A stretch of 64,000 nt of DNA from Nymphaea colorata (taxonomy: Eukaryota; Streptophyta; Magnoliopsida; Nymphaeales; Nymphaeaceae), in assembly GCF_008831285.2 (NCBI RefSeq), contig NC_045145.1, positions 24,054,802 to 24,118,801 of the forward strand, read 5' to 3'. Shown here piece by piece: positions 1 to 11,349 of this stretch. Under the pieces are notes generated by a model. It was not told the origin of the DNA. It did not search any database and was given only the letters and a program-made list of their open reading frames with translations. A program made the translations under genes and the position numbers. Each line of letters begins with the position of its first letter. Position 1 is the first letter of the stretch.

Positions 1-59
1 TATTGAAGAAGGTGATGAAGAAGAAGTCGATGAAGAGTAAGTTGATTAATCTCCAAAAA

Positions 60-510
60 CAAATATCGTTGTTGATCTTCCAACTGAAAGCACAGATCCC
101 ATAATTACACGTTCAACGGATGGCACTCACATCCCAAAACTTACGTGACTGCAGTCCAAATTCAAGTATCACATGCCTAGAACTTACATGGCCTTGGTGC
201 ATGATCAAGATCCGTCTCACTACCTTGAAGCTCAACATGCCCGATGTTAAATGGGAGCAAGCCATGAAAGAAGCAAGTAGCTCTCTTCACAAAAACAAAA
301 CAACATTTGAGTTGGTTCCAGTCATGATGGTCATAATCTTATTGGATCAAGCATGTTTTTTGCATGAAATGCAATTCTGATAAACCTATGGCAAGATACA
401 AAGCTTGCCTACTTGCTAAAGGATGTAGCCAGGAGGAAGGGGTCGATTACACCGAGACCTTTGGCCCATTGGTCAAGCCGACAACTATTCACACTATTAT
501 TGGTAAGCTA
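60..510 (+). pseudogene. Ty1/copia pol fragment (reverse transcriptase N-terminal part), degenerate
   Basis: Conceptual translation in shifting frames gives the conserved start of a copia reverse transcriptase: a stretch like 'KWEQAMKEA...NKTTFELVP' (about 246-320), then 'ARYKACLLAKGCSQEEGVDYTETF' spread over about 390-462. In the family this block precedes the polymerase core. Here it is broken by frame changes and stops, and the similarity fades after about 510, before the catalytic YVDD motif. No LTR, primer site or other pol domain is visible nearby, and the left part may lie outside the window. It is an old, dead fragment and is clearly different from the copia element at 57.5-62.7 kb. 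Confidence 0.75.
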
Positions 511-619
511 TTTTCAAGAATCTTATGTGCACCAACTCGATATAAAAGAAAATGGGGAATGCCGGTTGGCTTGGTGATGACTCGACGCATTCAAAATAAG
601 AAAGTTAAAGATCCTAAAT

Positions 620-1080
620 GAAAAAGCAGAATGCTGGTTGGCTTGGTGGCATCGCATGTGGTTGGACATGGGCCCTATTTCATCATAATGGTAACTGGCC
701 TACACCAAATTTGTGCTTGTTAGGATTCCCAAATGAACGTCGGTTGTTACATTCACACCAAACTCCTTAGGAGAGGCGCTGTTGAAGCAGCTCACTCCTG
801 CAACAACATTCATGGGTTCTCTTTATCTATAGACCAACAAGATAATTCACACACACCATCACTACAAGAAATTGGGGCAATGGTAAGGGTAGGGCGCAGA
901 GGCTCGCATCGCTTTGAAGGAAAAACCAAAGTCCAATGGGATTTTCAACTTGGTTCGCATCTCCCAGCCATGCACAAGTTCTTGAGTGTCTAAGAATTGT
1001 TCCGCACCAATGCCATCAAGAGGATATGCACACCCTTGAATCTCTCTCTCTTTCTCCTTCTATAACGTCCCTAAAATTCT
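620..1080. other. Intergenic stretch, no gene seen
   Basis: Short open frames occur on the + strand (for example 733-993), but they show no recognisable domain, splice structure or family motif. The sequence may be further decayed retroelement DNA next to the copia fragment, but I cannot show this. Confidence 0.4.
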
Positions 1081-1128
1081 TTCTATTGAAAAGAAAAGAA
1101 AACATGTGCGCAGACATTACACCCTGAG

Positions 1129-1610
1129 ACATAAATAAAAAACCCAAAATCATGAAGAAGGGCAGGGAAAATAAATAAAAACCCTAAAATCATTAAGAAT
1201 GAAGAAGAAGGAAGAAGCACCTGGCACGGTGCCCTTCAAGAATGAAGAAGAAGCTGGTGCTGGTGCCCACCACCCTGCCGGCTGATGCCCAGATAAATTC
1301 GTGGTCCCATCACTAGTGCTGCCCTTGCTAACCAGCCGATAGCTTTCAAGCACTGGGCTTGGACATCAAGAAGAAGCGCTGGTGCCCTTCAAGAATGAAG
1401 AAGAAGCTGGCACAGGTGCCCTTCAAGAATGAAGAAGAAGTTGGCGATGGTGCCCTTCAAGAATGAAGAAGAAGCTGGCACAGGTGCCCTTCAAGAATGA
1501 AGAAGAAGCTGGCGATGGTGCCGATGGTGCCCTTCAAGAATGAAGAAGAAGCTGGCGCTGGCGCTGGCGCTGGTGCCCACCGCCCTGCCCGCGGGCTTGG
1601 ACATCTGACG
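1129..1610. repeat. Minisatellite with 34-35 bp units, inside a larger duplicated block
   Basis: A unit containing TGCCCTTCAAGAATGAAGAA recurs starting at about 1230, 1382, 1417, 1451, 1485 and 1528. The spacing in the tight part is 35, 34, 34 and 43 bp. The flanks are also duplicated: a GCTGGTGCCCACC...CCCTGCC segment appears near 1255 and near 1568, and a GGGCTTGGACATC segment near 1347 and 1591. At 1129-1197 an A-rich AATAAATAAAAACCC motif is doubled. Short open frames on the minus strand here simply reflect the repeat. Confidence 0.8.
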
Positions 1611-1689
1611 GCTCGGCCTAATAAGAGTGGAGCCGCAGTTGGCGTCCAAACCTAGAGCTTGGGCATGACCCGGCCTAATGCCCAAAACC

Positions 1690-2580
1690 CAAGCCTGGGC
1701 TCTACCGGATGCTTAAAACTTGAGTTTGGGCCCAGTCCAATTTAAATAAAAAAGTAATATAAAATCAATGTTTTTAAATATAAAATATATTTTTAATAAT
1801 AATATATATATTATTAATAAATAAAAATAATACAAAAAATTAATCCAGCCCCATCAAACCAGCTGGAGCCTGCCATGCTTATAGTCCAAATACCATGGGA
1901 GATACCTTTTTTAAGTTGATGCACATATGGAATGGGTGGGGCCTGCCATTGTCAAGTTTTTTTTATCATTTTTCAGTAAAATTGTTTTTCTTGAAAAATC
2001 TCTAGGAAATTACAGTAAACTTAGAAAAATGAAATGTTTTTTAAACATTAAGTAAAAATAAAATAAATGACCAACTAATGAAAAGACATAAAAAAAATAG
2101 ATGAAAGTCACAGAAAGAGAGTTTTAATGATGATAAAAATAATGAAAATAATTTACTTTAAGTTTAAAATTGAATCCCTGATGACACTAATATAAAAGAC
2201 AAAAAATGAAAAGAATCACAAAAAGACATGAAAAAATAGTTTAAAAATGCGATAAATTTATTTTCACGTTCTTTTCAGAAAATTATTGTTTCGTTTGGAT
2301 TCAGATCCATGGATCCACTTTTACTCTATGTAAGGGCATTTAGGCCCAAAAACGTGGAGGCAAAGTGGACTTTTTTTGTCGATCAAAGAAGCTGAAGAGA
2401 TTTTTAATATTTGACTACTGAATCGTTCTTGAAAGCAGCTGGATGTTACCTGATGTTAAGCACCATAGACCATTCTGACTTCATACACCGTTGCTAATGT
2501 AGCTATATATATATATGTATATACTGGTTTGTTTTTTAAATTCCAATCTAAAAAGTCTTAAATATAATTGATAAGAAGGT
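1690..2580. other. AT-rich intergenic DNA, no gene
   Basis: From about 1740 to 2280 the sequence is very A/T-rich with many stops in all frames. Just before it (1620-1740) is a GGCCTAATGCCCAAAACCC-type stretch of the kind often seen at ends of degenerate plant transposons, but I find no matching terminus. Confidence 0.4.
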
Positions 2581-2752
2581 TGATGAAGTTGAATTAGAGA
2601 ACGGACCCGATCGATGGAATAGTAGGGTACCTCAAAAATTGAGCTCCTGCCCTTCTCGTAATTTAATCATCCGACTGGTGATTCCAGGAATTGAAAGGCG
2701 AAGCTGCACTGGCCTCCTGCGAGTGGCAAGCGTTGACAGCCGATCGAGGGTA

Positions 2753-2998
2753 ATGATGAAGAACTGGGTCGGCAGGCTTTTCCCATGCGAGCAGCGCGGT
2801 TACTTTCTGCCTCATACCATCTTCTTCAACAACGAAGGCAGCGTCACCTTCCCTTCTGGACAGTGCTATGGGGCACTAGTACATGTTGTTGGAACTAAAG
2901 CAAAAAAAAAGGGAGAGATGACAAGCATTGGAGTTGTTCTTGAAGAGGTTAGACGACGGTTTCAGGACAAGTCACGGAACATTCTCCATGGTTCTTAG
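2753..2998 (+). CDS. Uncharacterised ORF (81 codons), possibly a gene fragment
   Basis: An ATG-started frame of 81 codons ends with TAG. The open frame extends upstream to about 2639 without an earlier ATG. The predicted peptide begins with a short cysteine- and aromatic-containing part (MMKNWVGRLFPCEQRGYF), followed by a TIFFNNEGSVTF segment, a lysine cluster and an acidic/basic C-terminus. I do not recognise a family. A related-looking stretch (CACA/CCATCTTCTTCAAC followed by a GGC-rich piece) recurs near 3888-3915, so this may be part of a decayed repeat rather than a gene. No splice structure or convincing promoter is visible. Confidence 0.15.
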   Translation: MMKNWVGRLFPCEQRGYFLPHTIFFNNEGSVTFPSGQCYGALVHVVGTKAKKKGEMTSIGVVLEEVRRRFQDKSRNILHGS

Positions 2999-3487
2999 TT
3001 CTTGTGCTCGTACAGGAAAAAGAGTTAAATCATATTAGTTCTCATGCGAGTTAATCAGAAGGCCCAATGCTAAAAGGAAAAAGAGCCCCAAAATCCAAGA
3101 GAATTAAATAAAACTGGGATTCTGAACTAGATAGGTGCTTCTATGAAAACCGATAGTAAAAAAAACGAACACACATCAACATCCTGGGAGTCAAGTATGC
3201 AGCCACGTACACGTATCCAAAAGAGATGCCTGAACTCATGAACCGATAAGGCTTGTAGTTCTCCCCAAGAAAAGAAAAAACAAAATGCCAATTAAAGAAC
3301 AAGATCGCAGCCAAACGAAGGAAACAAGACCCTAATCCACAACCAACCAATTACAATATTCACATTCAATAAAAGAAAACCTCGACATCGGCAGGTCATT
3401 TAGGAAAAATAAATCCTAGAAAATCCGTCAGAGAGGTCCCCTTAAAAAGTTGACGCCCTAACGGAAAAAATAACCCAAGAAAAAAGT

Positions 3488-3625
3488 AAAATAAAGAAAA
3501 GATTTGCCAGAGATGAAAACCAACCTGCTCCTCACGCTCTCCTTTATCGACAGAGATGAAAAAAGCAAAATAAAGAAAAGATTTGCCAGAGATTAGCAAG
3601 GCGATCTCCTTTATCGACAGAGGGT
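3488..3625. repeat. Two-copy tandem duplication, period 79 bp
   Basis: The AAAATAAAGAAAAGATTTGCCAGAGAT segment starts at 3488 and again at 3567. A CTCCTTTATCGACAGAG segment also follows in both copies (about 3540 and 3608). The parts between the two shared blocks differ. Confidence 0.8.
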
Positions 3626-3639
3626 AAAACGCTCGCCGA

Positions 3640-4545
3640 CGGGAAGAAGAAGAAAACCCTAAAAATTGCAAGAGAAAAAACGCCTCACCACTGCGCGGTT
3701 GTGGGCCTGCAGCCTTGCCCTTCACTCGCCGGTTCGCCCCTTCGCCTTCACGGCTTCCCCCTTCGGCAGTTTTACTTTCGCCATTCGGTTTCGAACTTTC
3801 GGGTGAATTTGGGCGGCCGAATTTGGGCGCCTTATGTTTTGTGGAGGCTGGAGCTGGACCTGTGCTTCCACACCATCTTATGGCTCACACAATCTTCTTC
3901 AACGATGGCGCCAGTTGCTGCAGTTGGCCGTGAGTCTATGCTTTCGATTGTTGTGCACCTAAAGAGATGGCAAGGAACTTGATCGAGCAGGAATGGCCTC
4001 TGTTTCTTTTGAAAACTGAAAAGCTTCGACGACCGGTGGCGATGACGGCGGCGGCGGCGATGGACGACCGGTGGCGGAGATGGCGGCGGCCGCGGTGAAC
4101 GACCGGTGGACGGCAACCACCAGGCAGGCGATGGCGGGTGCTTGCCTTTGGGCGGCGTCTGCGGGTGCTTTCCTCTCGGGCTCTCCCTCTTTTCCCTCTT
4201 TTCTACCGAGCTCCCTCTTATTCTCTCCCTAAACGGACAGCAAATAATGCCGTAATGCCTCACTGACCCGATCTCTCCCTCATTTGCTTTATGACTCTCT
4301 CGGGCTCTCCCTCATTTCTCCCGAGTTCCCTCTTGTTCTCTCCCTCATTCTTAGTGCTGTTTTAAGTTTTCTCTCCCTTTCACTTTCTCTTTTGCCATTT
4401 TTGGCAGCTTGGGGAATACGTTTTTTTCCCTCTTTCCAGCAAATAGGGGGTGTTGAGGGTTTGAGAGCTGTAAGAGGGTAAGGGGATAATTGCGTTAAGG
4501 GGGTTGATAAATGTATTAAGGCGATATGTGAGGGACAAAACATTT
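3640..4545. other. GC-rich then pyrimidine-rich intergenic patch with local duplication
   Basis: About 3700-4150 is unusually GC-rich for this region. It has repeated CGACCGGTGGCG-like motifs (4028, 4058, 4099) and GGCGGCGGC runs. From about 4170 to 4420 the + strand is CT-rich, and a CTCTCGGGCTCTCCCTC...TTCTCTCCCT block is present twice (about 4174-4229 and 4297-4344). Open frames on both strands here (such as 3832-4263 on the minus strand) have low-complexity Arg/Pro/Ser composition and no domain. This could be a promoter or 5' leader remnant, or captured DNA in a transposon, but neither can be shown. Confidence 0.4.
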
Positions 4546-4549
4546 AAGT

Positions 4550-5890
4550 TATTAGGATCGCATCAAAAAAATTATCTTGTTTGCTGTGATTATATCATTT
4601 GTTTTGTTTTTTTTTTAATTTTTTAATTAAAATTTAATATTATCACATTAAAAAACGCCGTACCCGTTTTCTCGTAATGTATATTTGCATATTAAACAAC
4701 AAGGTTTTTCTCGAATATAATATCGCAAAGTTACTTCTTGAAAAAATATTAGAAAAGTCTGAGCAATGTTTATAAAAGTTAAACAAAGAAAAGATCCTAA
4801 AACAATAACATGTGAAAAATGTGAAAATAAAAATTTGGTAACAATAAATGTAGAAAACAAACAAAAATTAAAAAAAAAAAGAAAAAACATGAAAAGAACA
4901 CACAAAACTCCTTTTTTTCGTTTGACCTATTTTTAATGTTTTTTTTTCAAATAAAACAAGTTTTCTATAACAATTGTACGGACAGCTACTGGATGTCTGT
5001 CATCTTGGAGCTTACTCAGGTTGAAACAAACAAAGGAGCAACCTGTACATATATAGGCCTTATAAGGCAATTTTTGTGCACCACTAAACCTTTTTAAATT
5101 CCCAAGCAGAGGAGGAGTCAGAATTTTTTTTTCATTAAAACCAGTCGAATTTTTTTTTCATAGAAACCACTAAGTGGCATATAATTAACAAATTTTCAAT
5201 TGCATGAAGCTGTATTGTGGTACACTAATTTAAGTTTTCATGACTCGTGTAAGCACCCACCTATCTATGCCACTGTTCCCAAGATTCTTTTTAGTGGAAA
5301 GAAACCGTAATATAAAATTTATGTCAGTTTAATGTTCTTATGCTTCTACTCTGCAAATATCCCCACCAAAAGAAAATGCCCAGCCATTGCCCTTCATATA
5401 TTCAAGAAACAAGCACATCAACTGGCAGTGGTCTCCGCCATATATATATATATATATTTATTTATTTATTTATTTATATATTTATTTATTTATATTGATG
5501 TAGCAGCTAAGCTGCTTAGGTGCACATTCATGTGCATGCACAGAAGAAAATGCCTCGGATAAAGTGAAAAAGTGAGATTTTCAAAAGCATACACAAAATG
5601 GATTACAAAAAATGTTAAAAAGTTTAAAATGAGCATGTCTTTATAAAAAAAATCGAAAATACTCAAGCTCTTTCTTTTTAAAAAAAAAAATATATTTGTT
5701 GTGTTCCTGGCCCTGTACACTCAAATTGATATCTTGTAGCAGTAGCCAAGCCATGATTCCTGGCCAAAGGGCAGTAACAATAAATCTTAAACTTTTAGAG
5801 CACCCTTATTTATAAATGTTATGGGGATATCAACATATAAAGAAGTGAATTTGTGTGGATTGATGTGAGGGCTTGCTTACTGTGTTCTAG
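4550..5890. other. AT-rich intergenic DNA with a simple-repeat patch
   Basis: No coding signal. A TA-dinucleotide run passes into TTTA tetranucleotides at about 5440-5494. Homopolymer A and T runs are frequent. Confidence 0.5.
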
Positions 5891-6032
5891 GTTGATGATT
5901 TTTTTTGTTACAATCAATATTTAGAAAAGCACTTAGAAAATCGGATCCCATATTGGGTAGGTTTATGATTTATCATTTGAACGATCAACACATAGAAAAG
6001 CACTTAGAAAATCTGATCCCATTTTGGGATAC
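5891..6032. repeat. Two-copy tandem duplication, about 71 bp
   Basis: Two adjacent copies (about 5891-5960 and 5961-6032) share TAGAAAAGCACTTAGAAAAT and then a GATCCCAT.TTGGG segment. Their 5' thirds are more diverged (GTTGATGATTT versus GTTTATGATTT). Confidence 0.75.
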
Positions 6033-6770
6033 ATGAGTTTGGACACTAATATTCAGATCCGACCAATTACTGTCTTCTTTGTGAGGTGTTGGTATATTTT
6101 TCTTCATTTTACACTTCAAAATATTATGACAATCTTACCCCGACAAAGTTTTCTCTATCATTTTCAAAAAGTTATAAGTAAGCCAACTTCTATCTCATCA
6201 AACTGCCCCTCGGTTGCATGTTGTCAAGTTAGTAAGGCCACTATGACACGAATAAATACACTTTATTTCGAAGACACATTCATGTAACCGGTTTTATGAA
6301 AACTTAGTTTTATTATGAACATTAAGTTTTTTAATGAGTTCTGGAAACTTGGCTTATTTGTTTTTATTAAATAACCTGAAAAGGGTCGGTTTTTTACTCT
6401 ATTTTATGAAACCAGGTTTATCAAAATTGGGTTTAAGGAAAATCCAATTTTGATGAACTCAAACATTTCAAAAACTTAGTTTTGAAGTATGCCATGTTCA
6501 AATTTTGAACAAAATCAATCGACTGTTCGGCCCCAAAAAAGTATATATATATTTGGTACTACTCAAAGTGTCTGAGCCGCAAAATTCTCTACTCTCCCTA
6601 ACTCCACCAGTCCTCGAACCTTGGATCTTGCTTTATAACAAGACCAGGTGAGAAGCTCTAAGAAGAAGAAAAAAAAAGATCAACACCAACAGTACCAACC
6701 GGATTTTCTTTTACGGATATTATTAGTCGATCTACCTTTCTGTTCCGTGTAAAAGACGAGAGAGGGTTCA
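6033..6770. other. Intergenic/upstream region of the complex I gene
   Basis: AT-rich with no recognisable coding region. It ends in the likely promoter and leader of the gene that starts at 6917. A CTTTATAAC sequence at about 6630 could be a weak TATA element, but this is not supported by anything else. Confidence 0.35.
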
Positions 6771-6916
6771 GGTTTTGGTTCATGGACATTTGCATCTATC
6801 CGCTCCACTTCTCACTGTTCCAGGGGAAATAAAGTGGAGAGAGACATCGGATAACAGAAGAAAGCGAGAGAAAAAGAAGGAAGAAGGCGGCAAAGAAGAA
6901 GCAGGAGGGCAGGGAA

Positions 6917-9900
6917 ATGGAGAAGTACTTTGGGAACCCGTATAGGGGGGACCCGGGCGTGCCGCACAATGACCCCGGACGGTTCGTGAGCATCTGGATA
7001 GGATCCGTCGCCTTCTCCGTTATCACCTGGTTCCGCCCCTACCTTTGGCAACTCTCCAACTCCTACAAGTGAGTCTCGAAAGATTGAAACTGACACACTT
7101 TGATCTTCTTTTTTCAATTTTGGAATTTTACTTCCCTGATTTCTGTGGGTTGTCTTGGTGTTCTGTTCTCTGTCTTCTGTTGTTATTATTCATTTGTCCG
7201 GTTTCTTATGTTTACTTGAGTGGTCGACTCTCCCTTCGTCCGGATGAGGTGAAATAACTTATGCTTTTGACGTTCTGAGATTGTGGTATTGCAGTTTTCA
7301 TTCTTTTTCAGAGAAATTTTCTGGTAAGCAAACGTTGTAAAATGATAGTGTTACAGTTTCTGATTTTTCTTCCGAGTAATTTCTGGGTAAAATGGATTAT
7401 TCTCTTCTATTTGGTTGTTCTTAGAACATTCTTGCTAGTGGGTTTTCTACTTTTTTCATTTGATTTTGATCTTCATGGTGTGCATTGTATATGTGTACTG
7501 ATGTGACTGACTGGAAACAAGGTAATCCGGTTCTATGATGTAGTGAGCCCTGAATTTGGGAAAAGAAGGGCCCTCTAGGCTGCTGCTTGAGTTGCACGGC
7601 CCTGCTAGGATTGCGTAGCAGTATGACTCATGTAGAAGAATTTTCGTCGTTCTTCTTCTGCTATCATGCGCTTCTTCACTTTTTTTCCTCGTTCGGCTTC
7701 CTAATTGGCTTGACGTTTTATGATTATGCTGTTTCAACTTTGTTATTTTTGAGTGGGGTATAAGACGAGAAGATTATATGGCCAAACGTCATTTGCTATG
7801 AACTTTTCCTTTATCTTTGACGATCAGATGAAAATATATCTGCATTATGCAGAAGTGTTGCTTGTGTTTCTTTTGTTTCTCCTAAGGAAGCGTTAGAGTA
7901 TCTCTTTGTTTTACTTGAACCTTCATCCTTAATTGCGTTTTGAACTTGCCCATTTTTCAAGAGCTAATTGCTATTTAGCTGGTGATTGTAATGTCATTCT
8001 GGCGCTAAGGAATTTTAGTGGTCTTTCGGCATCATTTTCCTTGCCTAGTGTCTATCTTTTCTTGTGGAACACTGGCTTGAATTTTTCTTTTTCATTGTAG
8101 TCTTCTTTGTTTGTTCTTTTTGGTACTCTTAATATGCAGGAGTGGGCCTGTATTTGGCGCATGTAAGTTACCATAAATAAACTGTATTGGTGTCATTTAG
8201 AGGATTTTATCAGTAGTGGCAATACATGTTTAGCTTCCTTTAGTTACTTATTGATTCGGTCTTTCTCTTGGTTCTTCTATATTTACTTACTGAGGTGAAT
8301 CATGGAACTTGGGTCTTCCTAGGATGTTTGGTGGCATGTTCATTTTCAGTGGAGATTATTTTTGAAGAATCCATAAGCAGATGAAGGATTTTTTCATCTG
8401 CTCCTTTGTGGAGTCTATCCATCTTGAGGAAATGTGACAGTGAACTTAGGATGTAGTAAAACAAGGGTTGGTTTTTCATTAGGGTTTTCAACAGGATCCT
8501 AGATAACATTCTTGAGTTCCAGGTGGGAATGAGCGTCAAGAATATTTTTCTTCCCAAATGCTGCCTTGGATGTGCTGGTGGGCAGGTTTTGTCAGTTGTC
8601 TCTTTAGGTTGGAGACTTGGAGGGTAGTTTCCTAGCACAGGCTTTCATCTATTTTTGCTACAGTATTATAACCTTTTTTTATTTTCTAGGCTCTACATGA
8701 AATTAGAATAATGGTGGGGGTAATATGTGCTAAGAATAGTGCTCAAACTTTGGGAACGTTAATGTCCTGCTAATGAGTTGAAGCAGTAAGTGCTCAGAAG
8801 ATGTACGCCGTTTTGGCTCTCTATTTGCTTGATTGAGCTTGACTTCAATGGCCATCTTCAAATCAGGATTTTTCCTACTGTCTGACATATATGAGCAGTT
8901 TCTCCAAATTTATGAACAATTGAGCTTGACTTATTGACCTTTTCCAAATTGAGATTTTTCCTACTTACTGAATATGTGAGCAGTCTCTCCAATTTATGAA
9001 TAGCTTGGTTATTACAAATTTGACGTTGAAATAATTGGAAGAGTGGAGTAATTTGAAGCAGATTCAGTTAAACAATCTAGTCACTCTTCAGCTGTGTTGC
9101 ATGACTTGAGCTGAAGAGACCCTTCATTGAGCCAGGGAAGTAATTGTAAAACAATTTTGAAGTTGCCGGTTCTTTCTACAGCCAATTTGTCATTCTAACT
9201 TGGCCTGTCTGCGGATGTATTAAAACATTTTTAGGACTGTTCTCCATGCTGTTGTGGATGTGCTTACTATCTTCATGTTTTTCAGTTGGCATGACCGAGC
9301 TATGCTATATGAACAATATCATTGGAAGAAAGCTATGAAAAAGGGGCAACCATACAGCTTCCAAGTGAGTGTACTCCTCCAGAATGTGGTCTTGTTGACA
9401 ATGCATGTCTTACCACTGTTGCGGAAGCATTGTCTAAGTTTAAGAACTTCCGTAATGTTGCTGTATTTTTTTTTCAGTTTTTTAAGCTTCCTTTCCTTTT
9501 CTGTGGCATAGAAGTTTGCAAATAAAGAAACATTTCACCATAAAATCCAGTAGATATTTTCATAAATGTTTAAGATAATACATGAGATATCTTTTTTATG
9601 TACGTTCAGTTGCTTTTTGTTCAACATTGTATATAAATAATTCAAGATGAGCATGTGTCAGATGAAAAGTTGGTCCAGCAGGTAGGTGGCCCCTTCGTCC
9701 AACTATTTTTTCCAGTTCAGATGGTTAAGCACAAGCTTCATATGAGCCTTTTAACTTCCCTGCTAGTATCGAGCTTCAATGCAGGAAAGGTTTTGGCGAA
9801 GCATATATAGTCTTTCTTAAGGGTTGGATACATTGTTCTAAGAATTTGTGATTCTTCATATACTTCTTTTTTGTCTGGTTCTCTAGGTTTTGTCTTTTAT

Positions 9901-10497
9901 CCCGTCATCTTGCTTCAAGCGAAGTAATCCGTGACACTCATTGACACCTAGGCGCCAAGCCTTTAAAAGGCCTAACTGGTCCTAGTCTAAGACTTAAAAA
10001 GGTAGAAAGGAAAAGAACATAAAAGATAAAATGACTTTAATGGATTAAAATCAACTGATACATCTAGTTGTATATAATTTTTTCTATAAAAAGCTAATGA
10101 ATAAAAATACAAATGATTGGGTGTTATTCACTTTGGTAGTGAGTGGTGACATGTACACACAGGCTTCTCAGATTAGGGGAGCTTAGGCAAGTCAAGATGT
10201 CACTCCGGGTTACTTAGGCCTTTAAAGTTTAAACAGTCATGATCTGAAACTGAGCCACATAAAAGTAGCAGTGTTGCTGAATTGAAAATTTTATGTATTA
10301 CATATGCTTATTTTCTCTGTACTCCTTTCACCAAGAATTTGATGTCCGTGCATCTTGTACTTGGAAATGTACATGTTTATTGCAGAAGTTGTACTTCAGT
10401 TGACCAAGTAATCGTTTGTCTTCTCCTGCAGTGGAATAAGAGATCCAAGGCGTTTCGTGATTCATACTACCGCAACTGGCCTGTCTATTTCCCTTAG
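6917..10497 (+). CDS. Mitochondrial complex I small subunit, ESSS/NDUFB11-like (three exons, 98 aa)
   Basis: Coding exons 6917-7068, 9286-9364 and 10432-10497 join in frame (152+79+66 nt) with GT-AG introns; the first donor is AA|gtgagt. The product begins MEKYFGNPYRGDPGVPH, has one hydrophobic segment (about residues 22-45), then a Trp/Tyr/Lys-rich part (NWHDRAMLYEQYHWKKAMKK) and ends NWPVYFP. This matches, from memory, the short plant proteins annotated as the ESSS subunit of NADH:ubiquinone oxidoreductase (At2g42310/At3g57785 type). The expected role is an accessory single-pass subunit in the membrane arm of respiratory complex I in the inner mitochondrial membrane. No cleavable presequence is evident, as is common for such subunits. 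The start is the first in-frame ATG and gives the family N-terminus. Introns of 2.2 and 1.1 kb hold transposon-like insertions. The subunit name is the least certain part. Confidence 0.85.
8140..8162 (+). other. Possible 23-nt cassette (poison) exon inside intron 1 of the complex I gene
   Basis: A pyrimidine-rich tract ending in ATATGCAG is followed by 23 nt and then a consensus donor GTAAGT at 8163. Inclusion would shift the frame (23 is not a multiple of 3) and bring an in-frame TGA into exon 2. This is inferred from splice consensus only. Confidence 0.3.
8832..9001. repeat. Two-copy tandem duplication (about 85 bp) in intron 1
   Basis: Copies at about 8832-8918 and 8919-9001 share ATTGAGCTTGACTT, ATTTTTCCTACT and a TGAGCAG..TCTCCAA.TTTATGAA segment. 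They are moderately diverged by small indels. Confidence 0.75.
9930..10260. mobile_element. MITE-like segment with inverted ends in intron 2 of the complex I gene
   Basis: Left arm CTTTAAAAGGCCTAACT (9961-9977) pairs with right arm TACTTAGGCCTTTAAAG (10211-10227), allowing one extra base and a few mismatches. The enclosed 230 bp has no coding capacity. Exact ends and a target-site duplication could not be fixed, so the element boundaries are approximate. Confidence 0.35.
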
Positions 10498-10503
10498 CTC
10501 ATG

Positions 10504-10732
10504 GTAAGTCTTCCAACCTTATATGCTGAACAGACTGAGTGGTTATTTTTAGGGCATCGATCAAGCCACATCTGATCAGCTATCAAACTGAACTGAGTGA
10601 ACTTAGTTGTACTTGTAGCTGAGCAATTGTGGGGTGACCTTCAGATGATGGCATTAACAGCTGAGTTTTCTCAAACAAGTAATTTAGATATTGATAGTTA
10701 GGACTTATAATCACATATTTCTGTTTGAACAG
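10504..10732 (+). other. Probable 3'-UTR intron of the complex I gene
   Basis: Six bases after the TAG stop there is a consensus donor (CATG|gtaagt at 10504). A good acceptor (ttctgtttgaacag) ends at 10732. If used, the intron lies 6 nt past the stop, too close to trigger the usual downstream-junction decay rule. Inferred only. Confidence 0.4.
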
Positions 10733-11349
10733 GTTGCTCAAAGGCATAGTTTCTCTTGATGGCAGAAACAGATATTGTTCGACAATCCTGAATTCCAGTG
10801 GACATTTACATGATATTATGTTCTCTTTATCTCTGAATTTTTCCTTGCTTCTTGGACCTAATCTTTTGGATGCTGATGCTTTGGTACCTTTCTCCTTTTG
10901 ATGATAATGTATCACAGAAACTACTCTACACTGTTTGATATTTGTGTTGAATAGAAGAAATGTCTAGCTTGCCAACAAATCATGGATTTTCAGTCTTCGT
11001 CATAATTATGTTTTCGTTTAGCAACATTAAAGTCCATAACTCTTGGTTTCGGAGTTCTGTCTTAAAGACTTGTTCGTTTCACCCAAGGATTGGGAAGGAA
11101 ACTTTCTGCCTGGAACCCCATAGATTGTCAACACTGGGCATGCGATGTTGAATTGCCGCTTCCTCATGCAACTAGAAAATGCCTGTACAGAGGACAGGTG
11201 AGATAATATGAGCCATATATCAGCTAGCCCTGGTTGTTTTTGTCCCCCGTTTGTGTTCTTGTTGAAATGAATAATGAACTTTCCCATCAGCCATGCATTG
11301 TTCTTGGGAATATACTGTAAACAAAAGAAGACCAAAAGGAACCTGCTTG

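Noticed and set aside
3832-4263. 143-codon minus-strand frame rich in Arg, Pro and Ser
   Set aside because: Produced by GGC/CGG and GA-rich simple sequence. No domain is visible.
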